Below, piece by piece: positions 1 through 9,771 of a stretch of DNA of 64,000 nucleotides (position 1 is its first letter; the number at the start of each line of letters is the position of its first letter). The stretch is taken from the NCBI RefSeq assembly GCF_009498215.1, contig NZ_CP043498.1:3381001-3445000 (forward strand). The letters are read 5' to 3'. The notes under the pieces are model-generated. The model was not told the DNA's origin. It ran no database searches and was given only the letters and a program-made list of their open reading frames with translations. The translations under genes were made by a program, and so were the position numbers. Source of the stretch: Rhizobium grahamii (GTDB lineage Bacteria; Pseudomonadota; Alphaproteobacteria; Rhizobiales; Rhizobiaceae).

Positions 1-10
1 CGAGTCAAGA

Positions 11-26
11 CGTTTCACGTGAAACG
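11..26. promoter_or_regulatory. parS: parS-like ParB-binding site 1
   Basis: The 16-mer CGTTTCACGTGAAACG is a perfect palindrome. Its 14-base core GTTTCACGTGAAAC matches the known bacterial parS consensus, where ParB loads for chromosome segregation. It lies about 4.5 kb from the predicted origin and just beyond the mnmE stop codon. In relatives the mnmG-rsmG-parA-parB genes usually lie on this side of mnmE, but that sequence is outside the window. ParB binding here is inferred. Confidence 0.85.
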
Positions 27-50
27 TCAAACTTTAAACACGGCGCGATG

Positions 51-66
51 TGTTTCACGTGAATCA
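51..66. promoter_or_regulatory. parS: parS-like ParB-binding site 2, overlapping the mnmE stop
   Basis: TGTTTCACGTGAATCA differs from a perfect parS palindrome by one base. Read on the other strand it is TGATTCACGTGAAACA, identical to the site at 6369. The stop codon of mnmE (64-66) lies inside the site. The variant arm contains GAATC, a GANTC motif of the kind methylated by CcrM in alphaproteobacteria. It is 40 bases from site 1 (start to start), so the two may act as a pair. Confidence 0.8.
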
Positions 67-1377
67 TTTGCCGATGCAGAACTCTCCGAAGATTACGTCA
101 AGAAGGTTTTCGACATCAACGTGACCAGTGACGCGGCCTAATGCATCCGAAGCCACTCTCAAATCCTCGGCGCGGAGGTCGAGCGGTTTTTCGGAATCCA
201 GTAATGCCGTTCGTATTGCCCTCACACATTGCGTAAGCGAATCTTTATGCCGTCTACGATTCGGAATCGCCAGTGACTGAACATGCACCTTGGATAAAAG
301 CGCAGTCGTGATCAACTGTCTCAGCTCCGGCAGGCCTTCACCGGTCTCAACAGAGATGATCACGTCGTAGGTCCCTTGGCTTCCGGGTTGCAGATCTCCC
401 TTTGTTCCGACACGCAGCGCGCCGGCGGGAACATCATGGGCCTGCGCAACGACCGAGCGATCTTCGAGGTAGAGCACAAGATCGGCTCTGGCGATCTCTT
501 GACGGGCGCGTCTTATGCCCTCGCGTTCAACCACCTCTTCGGTATGCCGCAGACCAGCGGTGTCCGAGAGCCGCACGAGATATCCATCGATATTCAGATC
601 TGTACTCAGGACGTCGCGCGTCGTGCCGGCAATGTCAGTAACGATCGCGACGTCACGCCGGACGAGTGCATTCATCAGGCTCGACTTGCCGGCGTTCGGT
701 TCCCCCGCAATCACCACCTTGAAGCCGTCGCGAATGATCTCACCCGCATCCGCGTCGCGCAGATGTTGGTCGAGTTCAGTTGAGAGCAACTCCATGTCGT
801 CCCAAACCTGATCGGAAACCGATCCTGGAACATCGTCCTCGTCCGCGAAATCCAGCTCCGCCTCGATCAGCGCGCGTCCGCGGGTAAGCCGGCTGGCCCA
901 AGCGCTATAGAGGGCAGACAATCCGCCATTGCTATGCTCTACCGCCAGCCGACGTTGCATCTCCGTCTCCGCCGAAATGAGGTCCGCCAGCCCCTCGACC
1001 TCTACGAGGTCCATTCGACCATTATCAAAGGCTCGCCTTGAGAATTCCCCAGCCAACGCCTGTCGCGTATGGGGAAACGTGTTCAGTTCCCGACAAAGCG
1101 CATCGACGACTGCGCGCCCACCATGGAGCTGGAATTCGACGACATCCTCGCCGGTAAACGAGGCCGGCCCTGGAAAAAACACTACGAGGCCGGAATCAAT
1201 TGCGAGATCGTTACGAGTCCGAATCGTCCGCAGCATCGCTCGCCTTGGGGTAGGCAGGACACCCACTAGTCCGATCGTCAATTCTCGGACGGTTGGACCA
1301 CTTACTCGCACCACGGCAACGCCGGCCGGGACGGACCCGCTGGCCAGCGCATAGATCGTATCATTGTGTTCAGCCAT
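64..1377 (-). CDS. mnmE: tRNA modification GTPase MnmE
   Basis: MnmE works with MnmG to modify the wobble uridine (cmnm5U34) of certain tRNAs, using GTP, in the cytoplasm. The 437-residue protein has the usual family length. It shows an N-terminal folate-binding type domain (about 1-120), a helical region, an inserted G domain with P-loop GEPNAGKS at about 225-232, DIAGTTRD and DTAGLR motifs, and the C-terminal CIGK, whose Cys is the conserved modification cysteine. The ATG at 1377 gives [14 protein letters not shown], the normal family start; the frame is open a further 26 codons upstream, but that extension is not family-like. It is the last leftward gene here, downstream of rho, and its stop overlaps parS-like site 2. 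Confidence 0.96.
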   Translation of the reverse strand: MAEHNDTIYALASGSVPAGVAVVRVSGPTVRELTIGLVGVLPTPRRAMLRTIRTRNDLAIDSGLVVFFPGPASFTGEDVVEFQLHGGRAVVDALCRELNTFPHTRQALAGEFSRRAFDNGRMDLVEVEGLADLISAETEMQRRLAVEHSNGGLSALYSAWASRLTRGRALIEAELDFADEDDVPGSVSDQVWDDMELLSTELDQHLRDADAGEIIRDGFKVVIAGEPNAGKSSLMNALVRRDVAIVTDIAGTTRDVLSTDLNIDGYLVRLSDTAGLRHTEEVVEREGIRRARQEIARADLVLYLEDRSVVAQAHDVPAGALRVGTKGDLQPGSQGTYDVIISVETGEGLPELRQLITTALLSKVHVQSLAIPNRRRHKDSLTQCVRAIRTALLDSEKPLDLRAEDLRVASDALGRVTGHVDVENLLDVIFGEFCIGK

Positions 1378-1442
1378 GGATGCACCTGTTCGGTTCGATA
1401 CCGAATCAATCGCCGCCATCAAGTATGGCGGTGTAGAAATAG

Positions 1443-1472
1443 AAAAGCCGACCACTCGCGTGGCCGGCTTTA
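1443..1472 (-). terminator. Rho-independent terminator after rho
   Basis: On the minus strand AAGCCGGCCAC and GTGGTCGGCTT form a stem of about 11 pairs (one G-T pair) around GCGA, followed by TTTTCTATTTC. It lies about 20 bases past the rho stop codon and before mnmE, so it probably separates the two transcripts at least in part. Confidence 0.75.
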
Positions 1473-1492
1473 CCGATCGAATCCGGCTAATG

Positions 1493-2758
1493 TTAGGTAT
1501 TCATCGACTCGAAGAAATCGCCGTTGTTTTTCGTCTGCTTCAGCTTGTCGATCAGGAACTCGATTGCATCGGTCGTGCCCATCGGTGCCAGGATGCGTCG
1601 CAGCACGAAGATCTTCTGGAGATCCTGCCGCGGAACCAGCAAGTCCTCCTTACGCGTGCCGGACTTGAGGATGTCCATCGCGGGGAAGATGCGCTTGTCG
1701 GCGACCTTACGATCGAGCACTATTTCGGAGTTACCGGTGCCCTTGAACTCTTCAAAGATCACTTCATCCATGCGGCTGCCGGTGTCGATCAGCGCCGTTG
1801 CGATGATCGTCAACGAACCGCCTTCTTCGATGTTACGCGCCGCGCCGAAGAAGCGCTTGGGACGCTGCAAAGCGTTCGCGTCGACACCACCGGTCAATAC
1901 CTTACCGGAGGAGGGGATAACAGTGTTATAGGCGCGGCCGAGGCGTGTGATCGAATCCAGCAGGATGACAACGTCGCGCCCATGTTCCACGAGACGCTTT
2001 GCCTTTTCGATCACCATTTCGGCGACCTGGACGTGGCGAACTGCGGGCTCGTCGAACGTCGAGGAAATAACTTCGCCACGAACGGACCGCTGCATATCGG
2101 TCACTTCCTCGGGACGTTCGTCGATCAGAAGGACGATCAGATAGCACTCCGGATGGTTTGCGGTGATCGAGTGCGCGATATTCTGCAACAGAACCGTCTT
2201 ACCGGTACGTGGCGGCGCCACGATCAATCCGCGCTGACCTTTACCCAGTGGCGCGACAAGATCGATGACGCGCGGCGAAAGGTCTTTTGACGTCGGAACG
2301 TCGAGTTCCATCTTGAAACGTTCGTTCGGATAGAGCGGCGTCAGATTATCGAAGTGAACCTTGTGACGGATCTTTTCAGGATCGTCGAAGTTGATCGTAT
2401 TGACCTTCAGCAGCGCAAAATAACGCTCGCCTTCCTTCGGTCCCCGGATCGGACCTTCGACGGTATCGCCCGTCTTCAACGAGAAACGACGGATCTGCGA
2501 TGGGGAGATGTAGATGTCGTCAGGACCGGGGAGATAGTTCGCGTTGGCCGAGCGCAGGAACCCGAAACCATCCTGGAGCACTTCGACGACACCTTCGCCG
2601 ATGATTTCCACATCCTGGCTCGCCAGAACCTTGAGTATCGCAAACATCAATTCCTGCTTGCGCATTGTGCTCGCGTTTTCGACTTCAAGTGATTCGGCGA
2701 ACGCCAACAAATCTGTCGGGGATTTACTCTTAAGTTCCTGAAGCTTCATTTCAGCCAT
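1493..2758 (-). CDS. rho: Transcription termination factor Rho
   Basis: Rho is the hexameric RNA-dependent ATPase that ends transcription at untranslated RNA. The 421-residue protein has the normal alphaproteobacterial length. It starts [14 protein letters not shown], with an N-terminal Rho domain and a cold-shock-like RNA-binding region (about 50-120, including GFGFLRS). The ATPase core follows, with Walker A PPRTGKT near 182-188 and [11 protein letters not shown] as Walker B. It lies downstream of hemJ with a 185-base gap and upstream of a clear terminator. Other frames in this stretch are shadows. Confidence 0.98.
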   Translation of the reverse strand: MAEMKLQELKSKSPTDLLAFAESLEVENASTMRKQELMFAILKVLASQDVEIIGEGVVEVLQDGFGFLRSANANYLPGPDDIYISPSQIRRFSLKTGDTVEGPIRGPKEGERYFALLKVNTINFDDPEKIRHKVHFDNLTPLYPNERFKMELDVPTSKDLSPRVIDLVAPLGKGQRGLIVAPPRTGKTVLLQNIAHSITANHPECYLIVLLIDERPEEVTDMQRSVRGEVISSTFDEPAVRHVQVAEMVIEKAKRLVEHGRDVVILLDSITRLGRAYNTVIPSSGKVLTGGVDANALQRPKRFFGAARNIEEGGSLTIIATALIDTGSRMDEVIFEEFKGTGNSEIVLDRKVADKRIFPAMDILKSGTRKEDLLVPRQDLQKIFVLRRILAPMGTTDAIEFLIDKLKQTKNNGDFFESMNT

Positions 2759-2943
2759 GAAGTGACCAATACTCTATATTTTCAAGGGAGAAGGCGATGT
2801 CGAAGGCAGTAATCGGCTCTGCGATAAAGCTCGCAGGCGATTGAACTTTACATACACGCCACAAGGATGAGGTGACGGGAAAATAGCTGCTAAGGTGCCT
2901 CGCCGCAAGGGGGCTGCTTAAAATGAAATAAATTTAACCGGGG

Positions 2944-3480
2944 TCAGAACGGCTTCACGACGACAAGGATAACGATCGCGATCATGAGGAGCGTCGGCGC
3001 TTCGTTCATGAACCGCCAGTAGCGGGCCGAGTGACGGTTCTCGTCGCGCGCAAAGGCTTTCACGGCGCGGCTGAAGAAGACGTGCACGACTGTCATGAGG
3101 ACGACAAGCCCGATCTTTGCGTGCAGCCAACCGCCCTGAAAATCGTAAACGGACCAGGCGAGGTAAAGGCCAAGAATCCAGCTGATCATCATCGCCGGAT
3201 TCATGATCACTTTCAAAAGCCTCTGCTCCATGACCTTGAATGTCTCCGACTGCACCGAGCCCGGCTCCGCGTCGGTATGGTAGATGAACAGCCGCGGCAT
3301 ATAGAACAGCCCCGCCATCCAGGAGATCACGGCGATAACGTGAAGCGCTTTGATCCAGAGATAGAGGGTATCCGGGTTCCAGGCGAATAGCCCGACGGCA
3401 AGCACGACGAAAAAGAGAATGGCGAAATCGGCACGCCTGCGTGCATAGGTACCCGGCCTCTCATCGGTCTGGCGTTCCAT
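2944..3480 (-). CDS. hemJ: Protoporphyrinogen IX oxidase HemJ
   Basis: HemJ is an inner-membrane protein that oxidises protoporphyrinogen IX to protoporphyrin IX, the next-to-last step of heme synthesis. The 178-residue sequence has about four hydrophobic segments. It carries the family regions LYLWIKALHVIAVISWMAGLFYMPRL and MNPAMMISWILG, with conserved His (in KALHV) and Lys (LLKVIMNP) residues. Its start overlaps the hemE stop by one base (TGATG), so the two are probably translated together. The gene fits with hemE in one heme-synthesis unit. Confidence 0.93.
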   Translation of the reverse strand: MERQTDERPGTYARRRADFAILFFVVLAVGLFAWNPDTLYLWIKALHVIAVISWMAGLFYMPRLFIYHTDAEPGSVQSETFKVMEQRLLKVIMNPAMMISWILGLYLAWSVYDFQGGWLHAKIGLVVLMTVVHVFFSRAVKAFARDENRHSARYWRFMNEAPTLLMIAIVILVVVKPF

Positions 3481-4523
3481 CAGAGGCCCTTTCCGCCCCG
3501 CACCCGCTCAACGAGCAGCCGGACGTTCTCGGGATCCGCCTGTGGGGTAATTCCATGCCCGAGATTGAAGATCAGCGGGCCGTTGCCGAGAGACTGAAGA
3601 ATGCGATCGATTCCTTCGGTCAGAGAAGCGCCGCCGGCGACAACACGCATCGGGTCGAGGTTTCCCTGTATCGGCCCCTCTTTTTGCAGTTCAGCGGCGA
3701 AATCGAGCGGGACAGACCAATCGAGCCCGATCGCGTCCGCATTCGTCGCCTGCCGATAATTCTTCAGCAGATAGCCAGCCCCCTTCGCAAACGCGATGAC
3801 ACGGGCTTTCGGTCGCCGGGACTTGATCGAGGCGATCATGCGGGCGACCGGCCGGACAGCGAATGCCTCGAATTCATGCTCACCGAGGACACCAGCCCAG
3901 GAATCGAAAATCTGCACGGCGTCGGCGCCGGCATCGATCTGCGCAACCAGATAGTCGGCCGAGATTTCGGCAAGGACCATCAGCAGCTTCTCGAACGCTT
4001 TCGGATTCCGATAGGCGAAGAGCCGGGCAGGTGCCTGATCGGGTGTCCCATGTCCAGCGATCATATAGGTCGCCACGGTCCACGGAGCTCCGCAGAAACC
4101 GAGCAAGGTCGTCTCGCCCGGCAGTTCGTCTCTCAGTCGGCGAACCGTTTCCAGAACCGGCTTCAGATAGTCGATAACATTGGTCGGATCGAGTGCGTCG
4201 ATCCCCGCGACATCGATCGGATCCATCTCAGGACCATGTCCTTCGGTGAACCGCACGTTGCGCTTCATTGCATCGGGAATGACGAGGATGTCCGAGAAGA
4301 GGATCGCTGCATCGAAGCCATATCGACGAATGGGCTGAAGTGTCACTTCGACCGCATGATCAGGCGAATAACAGAGATCCAGGAAGCTTCCTGCTTGTGC
4401 CCGCGTCTGACGATATTCCGGAAGGTATCGTCCCGCCTGACGCATCAGCCAGATCGGAGGCGGAGCCAGAGTCTCTCCCTCTAGAACCCGCATTATTCTC
4501 CGCTGCATCTCGCTCAAGCTCAT
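3480..4523 (-). CDS. hemE: Uroporphyrinogen decarboxylase
   Basis: HemE removes four carboxyl groups from uroporphyrinogen III to give coproporphyrinogen III in heme synthesis. The 347-residue protein has the signature [15 protein letters not shown] near the N terminus (residues about 24-38), the [11 protein letters not shown] segment with the catalytic Asp, and the [13 protein letters not shown] motif. It is the first gene to the left of the predicted replication origin and reads away from it. HemE next to oriC is a well known arrangement in alphaproteobacteria such as Caulobacter. The hemJ start overlaps its stop. Confidence 0.97.
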   Translation of the reverse strand: MSLSEMQRRIMRVLEGETLAPPPIWLMRQAGRYLPEYRQTRAQAGSFLDLCYSPDHAVEVTLQPIRRYGFDAAILFSDILVIPDAMKRNVRFTEGHGPEMDPIDVAGIDALDPTNVIDYLKPVLETVRRLRDELPGETTLLGFCGAPWTVATYMIAGHGTPDQAPARLFAYRNPKAFEKLLMVLAEISADYLVAQIDAGADAVQIFDSWAGVLGEHEFEAFAVRPVARMIASIKSRRPKARVIAFAKGAGYLLKNYRQATNADAIGLDWSVPLDFAAELQKEGPIQGNLDPMRVVAGGASLTEGIDRILQSLGNGPLIFNLGHGITPQADPENVRLLVERVRGGKGL

Positions 4524-4919
4524 CTTCCCTATAAAAAATACAAAGATATTTAAAAGGTTTCTATTTCTTAGAGTCGGTGACTATCAAGGATTAAAATCCA
4601 TCCACGACCGATACGAATTGTCACGCGTCGACGGATTTATCCGGCAATTGAATCCATGCGTCTCGAAGATATCGGGGAGTGATCCGGAAAATTTCATATT
4701 TACAGAGAGATAGCGCCACGCCTGAGCCGACCGTATCTGTGGAAAAGCTGTGCACAGCATCGGACATCTGTTCTTCTTCCACAGCATCCACAGCCGGCCG
4801 AAAACGCCCTGCCGAAAATTCGAAATGTGGAAAACTAGGCATGTTTTCCCTTGCCTTACCGACCCGCCGGCCCTTACCTCTCAGTCATCCAGTCTTTTCA
4901 ACAGGTAGCGGAAAATATC
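4524..4919. other. oriC: Predicted chromosomal origin of replication (oriC)
   Basis: This 396-base non-coding stretch separates the divergent hemE and ppsR genes, the place where origins of Caulobacter and rhizobial main chromosomes lie. An A+T-rich block beside hemE (about 4530-4571) could be the unwinding element. DnaA-box-like sequences cluster at 4738-4746 and 4826-4834 (both TGTGGAAAA, one mismatch from TGTGGATAA on this strand), with weaker ones at 4775-4783 and 4784-4792 on the minus strand. A near-match to an IHF site is at 4582-4594. GANTC sites occur at 4571-4575 and 4650-4654. I saw no full CtrA box (TTAA-N7-TTAA). The function is inferred from position and motifs. Confidence 0.8.
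4738..4834. promoter_or_regulatory. DnaA-box cluster in oriC
   Basis: Two copies of TGTGGAAAA (4738-4746, 4826-4834) flank two opposite-strand TCCACA elements (4775-4783 TCTTCCACA, 4784-4792 GCATCCACA). A TGTGCACAG palindrome-like element (4749-4757) lies beside the first box. Four TCCACA/TGTGGA cores within about 100 bases is a dense cluster for G+C-rich DNA. DnaA binding is inferred. Confidence 0.65.
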
Positions 4920-5741
4920 GTGGAGAACAGGCCGAACTTCTTCCATCTCCATCTGATTTCTGACTCAACGGGGGAGACTCTGATATCGGCCGGCCGGGCT
5001 GCCTCAGCTCAGTTCAAGTCGGCCCAGCCGATCGAGCATGTCTATCCGTTGATCCGCAACCGCAAGCAGTTGCTGACCGTACTCCAGGCTATCGACAAGG
5101 AGCCCGGCATCGTTCTCTACACGATCGTCGATCGCGAACTCGCGACGTTGGTCGATGAGCGATGTGTCGAGATGGGCGTCGCATCGGTCAATGTTCTCGA
5201 GCCTGTCCTCAATGCCTTCCAGATCTATCTTGGCGCTCCATCGCGCCGGCGGGTCGGTGCACAGCATGTGATGAACGCCGGATACTTCGCGCGCATCGAA
5301 GCGCTGAACTTCACGATGGATCACGATGATGGACAGATGCCGGACGACTATAATGAGGCGGATGTCGTCATCATTGGCATCAGTCGCACATCGAAGACAC
5401 CGACCAGCATCTATCTGGCGAACCGCGGCATCAAGACGGCGAACATACCGATCGTCAGTGGTGTACCATTGCCTGAGAGCCTGCTGGCGGCGTCGAGACC
5501 TTTAATTGTCTGCCTCATCGCAACGACCGACCGGATTTCTCAGGTCCGAGAAAATCGCGTGCTTGGTGCGACCTCCGGATTTGACCGAGGCGACTATACC
5601 GACCGCGCGGCGATCTCCGAGGAACTGAAATATGCGCGTTCCATTTGTGCAAGACACAATTGGCCGATGATCGATGTGACCAGGCGGTCGATCGAGGAGA
5701 CGGCAGCAGCAATCGTTGCCCTCCGGCCAAAGCTACGCTAA
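4920..5741 (+). CDS. ppsR: Pyruvate, phosphate dikinase regulatory protein (kinase/pyrophosphorylase, DUF299)
   Basis: This family phosphorylates and dephosphorylates pyruvate phosphate dikinase or PEP synthase on a threonine, switching the enzyme off or on. From the GTG at 4920 the protein is 273 residues, the usual rhizobial length, beginning with a family-typical [19 protein letters not shown]. The P-loop-like [18 protein letters not shown] lies near residues 153-170. The frame is open back to an ATG at 4851, but that would put 23 unrelated residues inside the origin region. This gene is the right-hand neighbour of oriC in many alphaproteobacteria, historically called RP001. The downstream maf gene follows after 30 bases. 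Confidence 0.9.
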   Translation: MENRPNFFHLHLISDSTGETLISAGRAASAQFKSAQPIEHVYPLIRNRKQLLTVLQAIDKEPGIVLYTIVDRELATLVDERCVEMGVASVNVLEPVLNAFQIYLGAPSRRRVGAQHVMNAGYFARIEALNFTMDHDDGQMPDDYNEADVVIIGISRTSKTPTSIYLANRGIKTANIPIVSGVPLPESLLAASRPLIVCLIATTDRISQVRENRVLGATSGFDRGDYTDRAAISEELKYARSICARHNWPMIDVTRRSIEETAAAIVALRPKLR

Positions 5742-5771
5742 GCGCAAAGCAGCTATCTGCATCGAGGTTCT

Positions 5772-6371
5772 ATGACGTCTCAGCTCATTCTCGCATCCTC
5801 CAGCCCTTTCCGCCGCATGCTCATGCAGAATGCCGGACTGACATTCGACGCGCATGCCGCCGATATTGATGAGCGGGCGATCGAACAGCCGCTGGAAGAA
5901 GGCGGCGCCACGCCTGATGAGGTGGCACTCGAGCTCGCCAAGGCGAAGGCAAAAGAGGTCAGCGATCGCTTTCCCAAAGCACTCGTGATTGGCTCCGACC
6001 AGACAATGTCCCTCGGTAAGCGAACATTTCACAAGCCTAGGGACATGGCGGCTGCAGCCGATCATCTCACGTCCTTGTCGGGGAAAACCCACCGCCTCAA
6101 TAGCGCCATCGCGCTTGCCTATGCGGGCGAGGTCATATGGGAACACATCTCGACTGCTGACCTTACAATGCGTCCGCTGAGTTCGGACTTTATTGCAAGA
6201 CATCTCGAGCGCGTCGGTGTGAAGGCTCTGTCGAGTGTCGGCGCCTACCAGCTCGAAGGGGAGGGGTTGCAACTCTTCTCCCGCGTGGACGGCGATTACT
6301 TCACGATTGTCGGCTTGCCGATGTTACCGCTTTTGAAAGAACTGAGATCTCGTGGTGCTATTGATGGATGA
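5772..6371 (+). CDS. Maf-family nucleotide pyrophosphatase
   Basis: Maf proteins hydrolyse non-canonical nucleoside triphosphates; the YceF-like subgroup acts on 7-methyl-GTP and others on dTTP/UTP. The 199-residue protein shows the N-terminal [13 protein letters not shown] motif, the Asp-containing [10 protein letters not shown] segment, and [13 protein letters not shown] cannot assign the exact substrate, though the wording of these motifs looks closer to YceF than to YhdE. The gene lies between ppsR and aroE. Its last three codons overlap the aroE start, with parS-like site 3 in that overlap. Confidence 0.88.
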   Translation: MTSQLILASSSPFRRMLMQNAGLTFDAHAADIDERAIEQPLEEGGATPDEVALELAKAKAKEVSDRFPKALVIGSDQTMSLGKRTFHKPRDMAAAADHLTSLSGKTHRLNSAIALAYAGEVIWEHISTADLTMRPLSSDFIARHLERVGVKALSSVGAYQLEGEGLQLFSRVDGDYFTIVGLPMLPLLKELRSRGAIDG

Positions 6372-7221
6372 TTCACGTGAAACAATCGGCCCTCAGGCCT
6401 TCGTGACGGGATTTCCCGTCAAGCATTCGCGATCACCCCTCATTCACGGCTACTGGCTGAATACCCTCAAACTGCCGGGAAACTATGGCGCGCGGGAAAT
6501 CGCGCCTGCTGACTTCGGGCAGTTTGTCCAGTCGATGAAAGCGGGAGAGGAGCCTTACGTCGGAGGAAACGTCACAATTCCGCATAAGGAAATGGCGTTC
6601 CAGCTCGCGGACGAACCGGATGAACTTTCGAAAGAGCTCGGCGCGGCAAATACACTTTGGCTCGAAGACCGCAAGTTGAAGGCGACAAACACGGACGGTC
6701 GGGGATTCACCGCCAACCTCGATGAGCGCCATCCCGGCTGGGACAACGCAGAGGTAGCCATTGTCTTCGGCGCCGGTGGCGCCAGCCGCGCGATCATTCA
6801 GGCAGTTCGTGATCGTGGTTTCAAGGACATCCGCGTCGTCAATCGAACGGTCGACCGTGCCAGGGAGTTGGCGGATCGCTTCGGGTCGGCAGTGACGGCG
6901 CATCCGATACAGGCTCTGCGAGAAGTCATGAGCGGCGCCGGTCTGTTCATCAACACCACGTCGCTTGGAATGGATGGGGACGAGGCGCCTCATATCGATT
7001 TTTCTCCACTACGAGATGGCGCCGTCGTGACCGACATCGTCTATGTGCCGCTCAAGACGCCGTTCCTGCTTCAGGCACAGAACCAGGGTTTTGCCATCGT
7101 CGATGGACTGGGCATGCTCCTGCACCAGGCGGTGCCAGGTTTCGAGAAGTGGTTCGGCAAGCGGCCGGTCGTTGACGAGCATCTGCGTGACCTGATTATC
7201 GCGGATATGGAAAGGCATTGA
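6364..7221 (+). CDS. aroE: Shikimate dehydrogenase
   Basis: AroE reduces 3-dehydroshikimate to shikimate with NADPH in aromatic amino acid synthesis. The 285-residue protein has the substrate motif [10 protein letters not shown] (about 15-24), [10 protein letters not shown] with catalytic Lys near 75, ATNTDGRGF with catalytic Asp near 111, and the nucleotide-binding [11 protein letters not shown] chose the ATG at 6364 ([11 protein letters not shown]), which overlaps the maf stop by 8 bases; GTG codons at 6352 and 6355 are alternatives. Codons 2-7 lie within a parS-like site. The gene couples by one base to coaE. Confidence 0.95.
   Translation: MDDSRETIGPQAFVTGFPVKHSRSPLIHGYWLNTLKLPGNYGAREIAPADFGQFVQSMKAGEEPYVGGNVTIPHKEMAFQLADEPDELSKELGAANTLWLEDRKLKATNTDGRGFTANLDERHPGWDNAEVAIVFGAGGASRAIIQAVRDRGFKDIRVVNRTVDRARELADRFGSAVTAHPIQALREVMSGAGLFINTTSLGMDGDEAPHIDFSPLRDGAVVTDIVYVPLKTPFLLQAQNQGFAIVDGLGMLLHQAVPGFEKWFGKRPVVDEHLRDLIIADMERH
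6369..6384. promoter_or_regulatory. parS: parS-like ParB-binding site 3, inside the maf/aroE overlap
   Basis: TGATTCACGTGAAACA is one base from the perfect palindrome and identical to the minus-strand reading of site 2. The first three bases are the maf stop codon and the rest encodes the start of AroE (residues 2-7, DDSRET). The GATTC arm is a GANTC sequence. It lies 1.5 kb to the right of oriC, so sites 1-2 and 3 flank the origin. Confidence 0.78.
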
Positions 7222-7832
7222 TGCTGCGCGTTGGGCTGACCGGTTCCATCGGAATGGGCAAATCGACAATGGCGAAGTTCTTCGCCGACGCCGGCGTGCC
7301 CGTGAATGATTCAGATGCAGTCGTCCATCAGCTTTACGCGGGTGAAGCCGCAGCGCTGGTCGATGCCGTTTTTCCCGGTACAATGAAGAATGGCGCTATC
7401 GATAGACAGGAACTATCTCGCCAACTCTCTTCGGATCGTGACGGCTTCAACAAGCTCGAGAGCATCATTCACCCGCTTGTCCGGAACCGCGAGCAGAAGT
7501 TTATCGAACAGGAACAGGCGAAAGGTGCCGAGATCGTCCTCCTCGATATTCCGCTTCTTTTCGAGACGGGCGCCGAGAAGAGAGTCGATGTCGTCGTTGT
7601 TGTTTCATGTGATCCACAGATTCAGCGTCAGCGGGTCCTTGCGCGTCCGAACATGACGGAAGAAAAATTCAACATGATTCTGTCTCGGCAAACGCCGGAC
7701 GCCATCAAACGCGAACGAGCCGATTACCTCATCGATACGAGTGGGCCCCTGGAAGCCTCTAAGCAAAGAGTTGCCGAGATCGTTGAGGATTTGAAGCGCC
7801 GGCTTCGCAGTGGAGAATTTCAGAATGCGTGA
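7221..7832 (+). CDS. coaE: Dephospho-CoA kinase
   Basis: CoaE adds the 3'-phosphate in the last step of coenzyme A synthesis. The 203-residue protein begins [16 protein letters not shown], which contains the Walker A loop, and has the expected DSDAVVH and IPLLFE segments. The ATG at 7221 overlaps the aroE stop by one base (TGATG); a TTG one codon earlier is a less likely start. The dnaQ start lies 8 bases before its stop. The run aroE-coaE-dnaQ is therefore tightly coupled. The other CoA gene in this window, coaA, is at 46963. Confidence 0.95.
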   Translation: MLRVGLTGSIGMGKSTMAKFFADAGVPVNDSDAVVHQLYAGEAAALVDAVFPGTMKNGAIDRQELSRQLSSDRDGFNKLESIIHPLVRNREQKFIEQEQAKGAEIVLLDIPLLFETGAEKRVDVVVVVSCDPQIQRQRVLARPNMTEEKFNMILSRQTPDAIKRERADYLIDTSGPLEASKQRVAEIVEDLKRRLRSGEFQNA

Positions 7833-8538
7833 GATCATTTTCGATACGGAAACAACCGGCCTGGATAATCGTATCGACCGCGTGATTGAAATTGGCGGAA
7901 TCGAACTCCTCAATCACTTCCCGACAGGCAGGACACTGCATCTCTATGTGAACCCGGGTGATCAGAAGGTTCACCCTGATGCGCTCGCGGTTCATGGGAT
8001 TACCGACGACTTTCTCAAGGACAAGCCGCCATTCTCCGCTGTTGTTGATCAGATCCTTGAGTTCTTTGGAGATGGCCGCTGGATCGCGCACAACGCGACC
8101 TTCGACATGGGCTTTATCAATGCGGAGCTCGCGCGGTTGGGATTGCCGCCAATTCTGCCGGAACGCGTAACGGATACGCTTTCGCTCGCAAGGCGGAAGA
8201 ACCCCATGGGTCCGAATTCGCTGGACGCTCTCTGTCGGCGCTACGGTATCGACAACTCTCACCGCACAAAACACGGCGCGCTGCTCGACTCAGAACTGTT
8301 GGCGGAAGTCTACATCGAGATGATCGGCGGTCGTCAGGCCGCGCTCGGTCTCGGTATGGCGCAGAGCAACGGCGCGGCATCGAATGACGGCGATTCGGCA
8401 GATATCCTCATCGAGATAATCGAAAGGCCGCGGCTGCTGACGTCTCGTCTGAGCCAGGTGGAAGCCGAAGCGCATGATGCGTTGATCGCAAAGCTCGGAA
8501 CCAAGGGCATCTGGTCCAAGTACGATCGCCCAAACTAA
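7825..8538 (+). CDS. dnaQ: DNA polymerase III epsilon subunit (3'-5' proofreading exonuclease)
   Basis: DnaQ is the proofreading exonuclease of the replicative polymerase. The 237-residue protein from the ATG at 7825 shows the DEDDh exonuclease motifs in order: IIFDTETTGLD with the catalytic Asp7 and Glu9, HNATFDMGFI, and HGALLDSELLAEVY with the catalytic His and Asp. The C-terminal part from about 185 is the region that would bind the polymerase alpha subunit. The frame is open back to a GTG at 7810, but the ATG gives the standard MREIIFDTET start. A strong hairpin follows the stop at once. Confidence 0.95.
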   Translation: MREIIFDTETTGLDNRIDRVIEIGGIELLNHFPTGRTLHLYVNPGDQKVHPDALAVHGITDDFLKDKPPFSAVVDQILEFFGDGRWIAHNATFDMGFINAELARLGLPPILPERVTDTLSLARRKNPMGPNSLDALCRRYGIDNSHRTKHGALLDSELLAEVYIEMIGGRQAALGLGMAQSNGAASNDGDSADILIEIIERPRLLTSRLSQVEAEAHDALIAKLGTKGIWSKYDRPN

Positions 8539-8570
8539 AAAGCCCGGGCTGAGACCCGGGCTTTCGATTT
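8537..8570. terminator. Bidirectional terminator between dnaQ and secB
   Basis: AAAGCCCGGG and CCCGGGCTTT form a 10-pair stem around CTGAGA, with an A-run before it and a T-rich stretch after it. It sits between the converging dnaQ and secB genes and can serve both strands. Confidence 0.88.
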
Positions 8571-8586
8571 AATCCTACGGAAGATA

Positions 8587-9063
8587 TCAGTTCGTCTGAA
8601 CCTTGGCGCGGGCCTGTTCTTCGGCGACACGCTGGGCAAACATCTGAGAGAAATCGATTGGGTCGATCATCAGCGGAGGGAAGCCACCATTGCGGGTCAC
8701 GTCAGCAATGATCTGACGCGCGAACGGGAAGAGCATGCGCGGGCATTCGATGAAAAGAACCGGCAGCATGTGCTCCTGGGGGAAACCGGCAATCCGGAAA
8801 ACACCGCCATAGACGAGCTCGGCCTGGAAAACGGTCTTGTCGCCATCCTTGGCTTCTGCGCTCAGGGACAGGACGACATCGAAGTCGGTGTCGGAAAGCG
8901 GATTGGCATTGACGTTAACTGCGATGTTGATTGCAGGGGCCTTGTCACGAGCTTGCAACGAACGTGGAGCACCGGGATTTTCGAAAGAAAGATCCTTGGT
9001 GTACTGGGCAAGGATCGTAAGGCTTGGGCTCGTCGCACCGTTATTGCTGTCTTCGTTGGCCAT
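8587..9063 (-). CDS. secB: Protein-export chaperone SecB
   Basis: SecB holds pre-proteins unfolded and hands them to SecA for export. The 158-residue protein matches the family length and has the conserved [48 protein letters not shown] and [13 protein letters not shown] stretches. The ATG at 9063 ([10 protein letters not shown]) is the family-like start; the frame stays open 31 codons further upstream, without similarity. It converges on dnaQ and shares a terminator with it. fxsA lies upstream on the same strand after about 90 bases. Confidence 0.97.
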   Translation of the reverse strand: MANEDSNNGATSPSLTILAQYTKDLSFENPGAPRSLQARDKAPAINIAVNVNANPLSDTDFDVVLSLSAEAKDGDKTVFQAELVYGGVFRIAGFPQEHMLPVLFIECPRMLFPFARQIIADVTRNGGFPPLMIDPIDFSQMFAQRVAEEQARAKVQTN

Positions 9064-9152
9064 TGGCTTTTCCTCGAGGGCACTGGATTGAGCCGCATCT
9101 ATCATTTCGGCGGTTTCCTTACAACCCTGAGGCCAAGCAACTGGTAAGCGCG

Positions 9153-9644
9153 TCAATCACCTAGATGCTTCGACCACGGTGACTGACCGGAAGGCTCGCG
9201 CCGATAGTCTCCCTCGTCGAGGTCGACAACGTTCGCGCCGCTTCGACTGTGCTGCGTTCCGGGTCCCGCCGTAGCCGTACGTCCGACCACGACGAAGCGA
9301 CCGCTGACATATTGCCAAGCGCGATCACGCACGAAGGGGATGAACAGCAGCAGCGCGATGAGATCGGTAATGAAGCCGGGAATGATCAGTAGGATTGAGG
9401 CGATGACAAGCATTGCCGGGCGCAAAAGGTCGCGCCCCGGAACAACCCCGCTTCGTCCCTCGGCCGACATGCGCCTGAGAATGCCAATTCCCTGCTGCCG
9501 CAGGATTGCCAGTCCGACAAAAAAGCCCAGGATAACCAGGGCCAGCGTGGCCCAAAGTCCGATTGCTTTGCCGACAACCACAAATCCGGCAATCTCGGCG
9601 AGCGGCAGCAAAAGCAGAAAACCTGGCAGCATTGATAGGCGCAT
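9153..9644 (-). CDS. fxsA: FxsA family membrane protein
   Basis: FxsA is a small inner-membrane protein; in E. coli, extra copies relieve phage T7 exclusion by the F plasmid, and its normal role is unknown. The 163-residue protein has three to four membrane segments: about 8-25, 28-45 and 73-100. The family region [20 protein letters not shown] is at the start, and [28 protein letters not shown] in the middle. The tail after residue 120 is polar. It reads with secB and is divergent from timA, with a 127-base gap that should hold both promoters. Confidence 0.85.
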   Translation of the reverse strand: MRLSMLPGFLLLLPLAEIAGFVVVGKAIGLWATLALVILGFFVGLAILRQQGIGILRRMSAEGRSGVVPGRDLLRPAMLVIASILLIIPGFITDLIALLLFIPFVRDRAWQYVSGRFVVVGRTATAGPGTQHSRSGANVVDLDEGDYRREPSGQSPWSKHLGD

Positions 9645-9771
9645 ATCTCTTTCCGGCGTTCCGGCCGGACTCCTTTAGGGCGATCTGCGGCGCAGACCTA
9701 TTTGAATCATCTGTATATGCAGACTATATGGGTATAGAAATCAGGGATGTTAACGGCGGTTTCGGTAGGAT

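Noticed and set aside
4851..4919. Upstream extension of ppsR to the ATG at 4851
   Set aside because: The extra 23 residues are not family-like and overlap the end of the origin region; the GTG at 4920 gives the usual length.
7601..7616. TGTTTCATGTGATCCA resembling parS
   Set aside because: Three mismatches including the central CACGTG core, and inside coaE coding sequence; not convincing.
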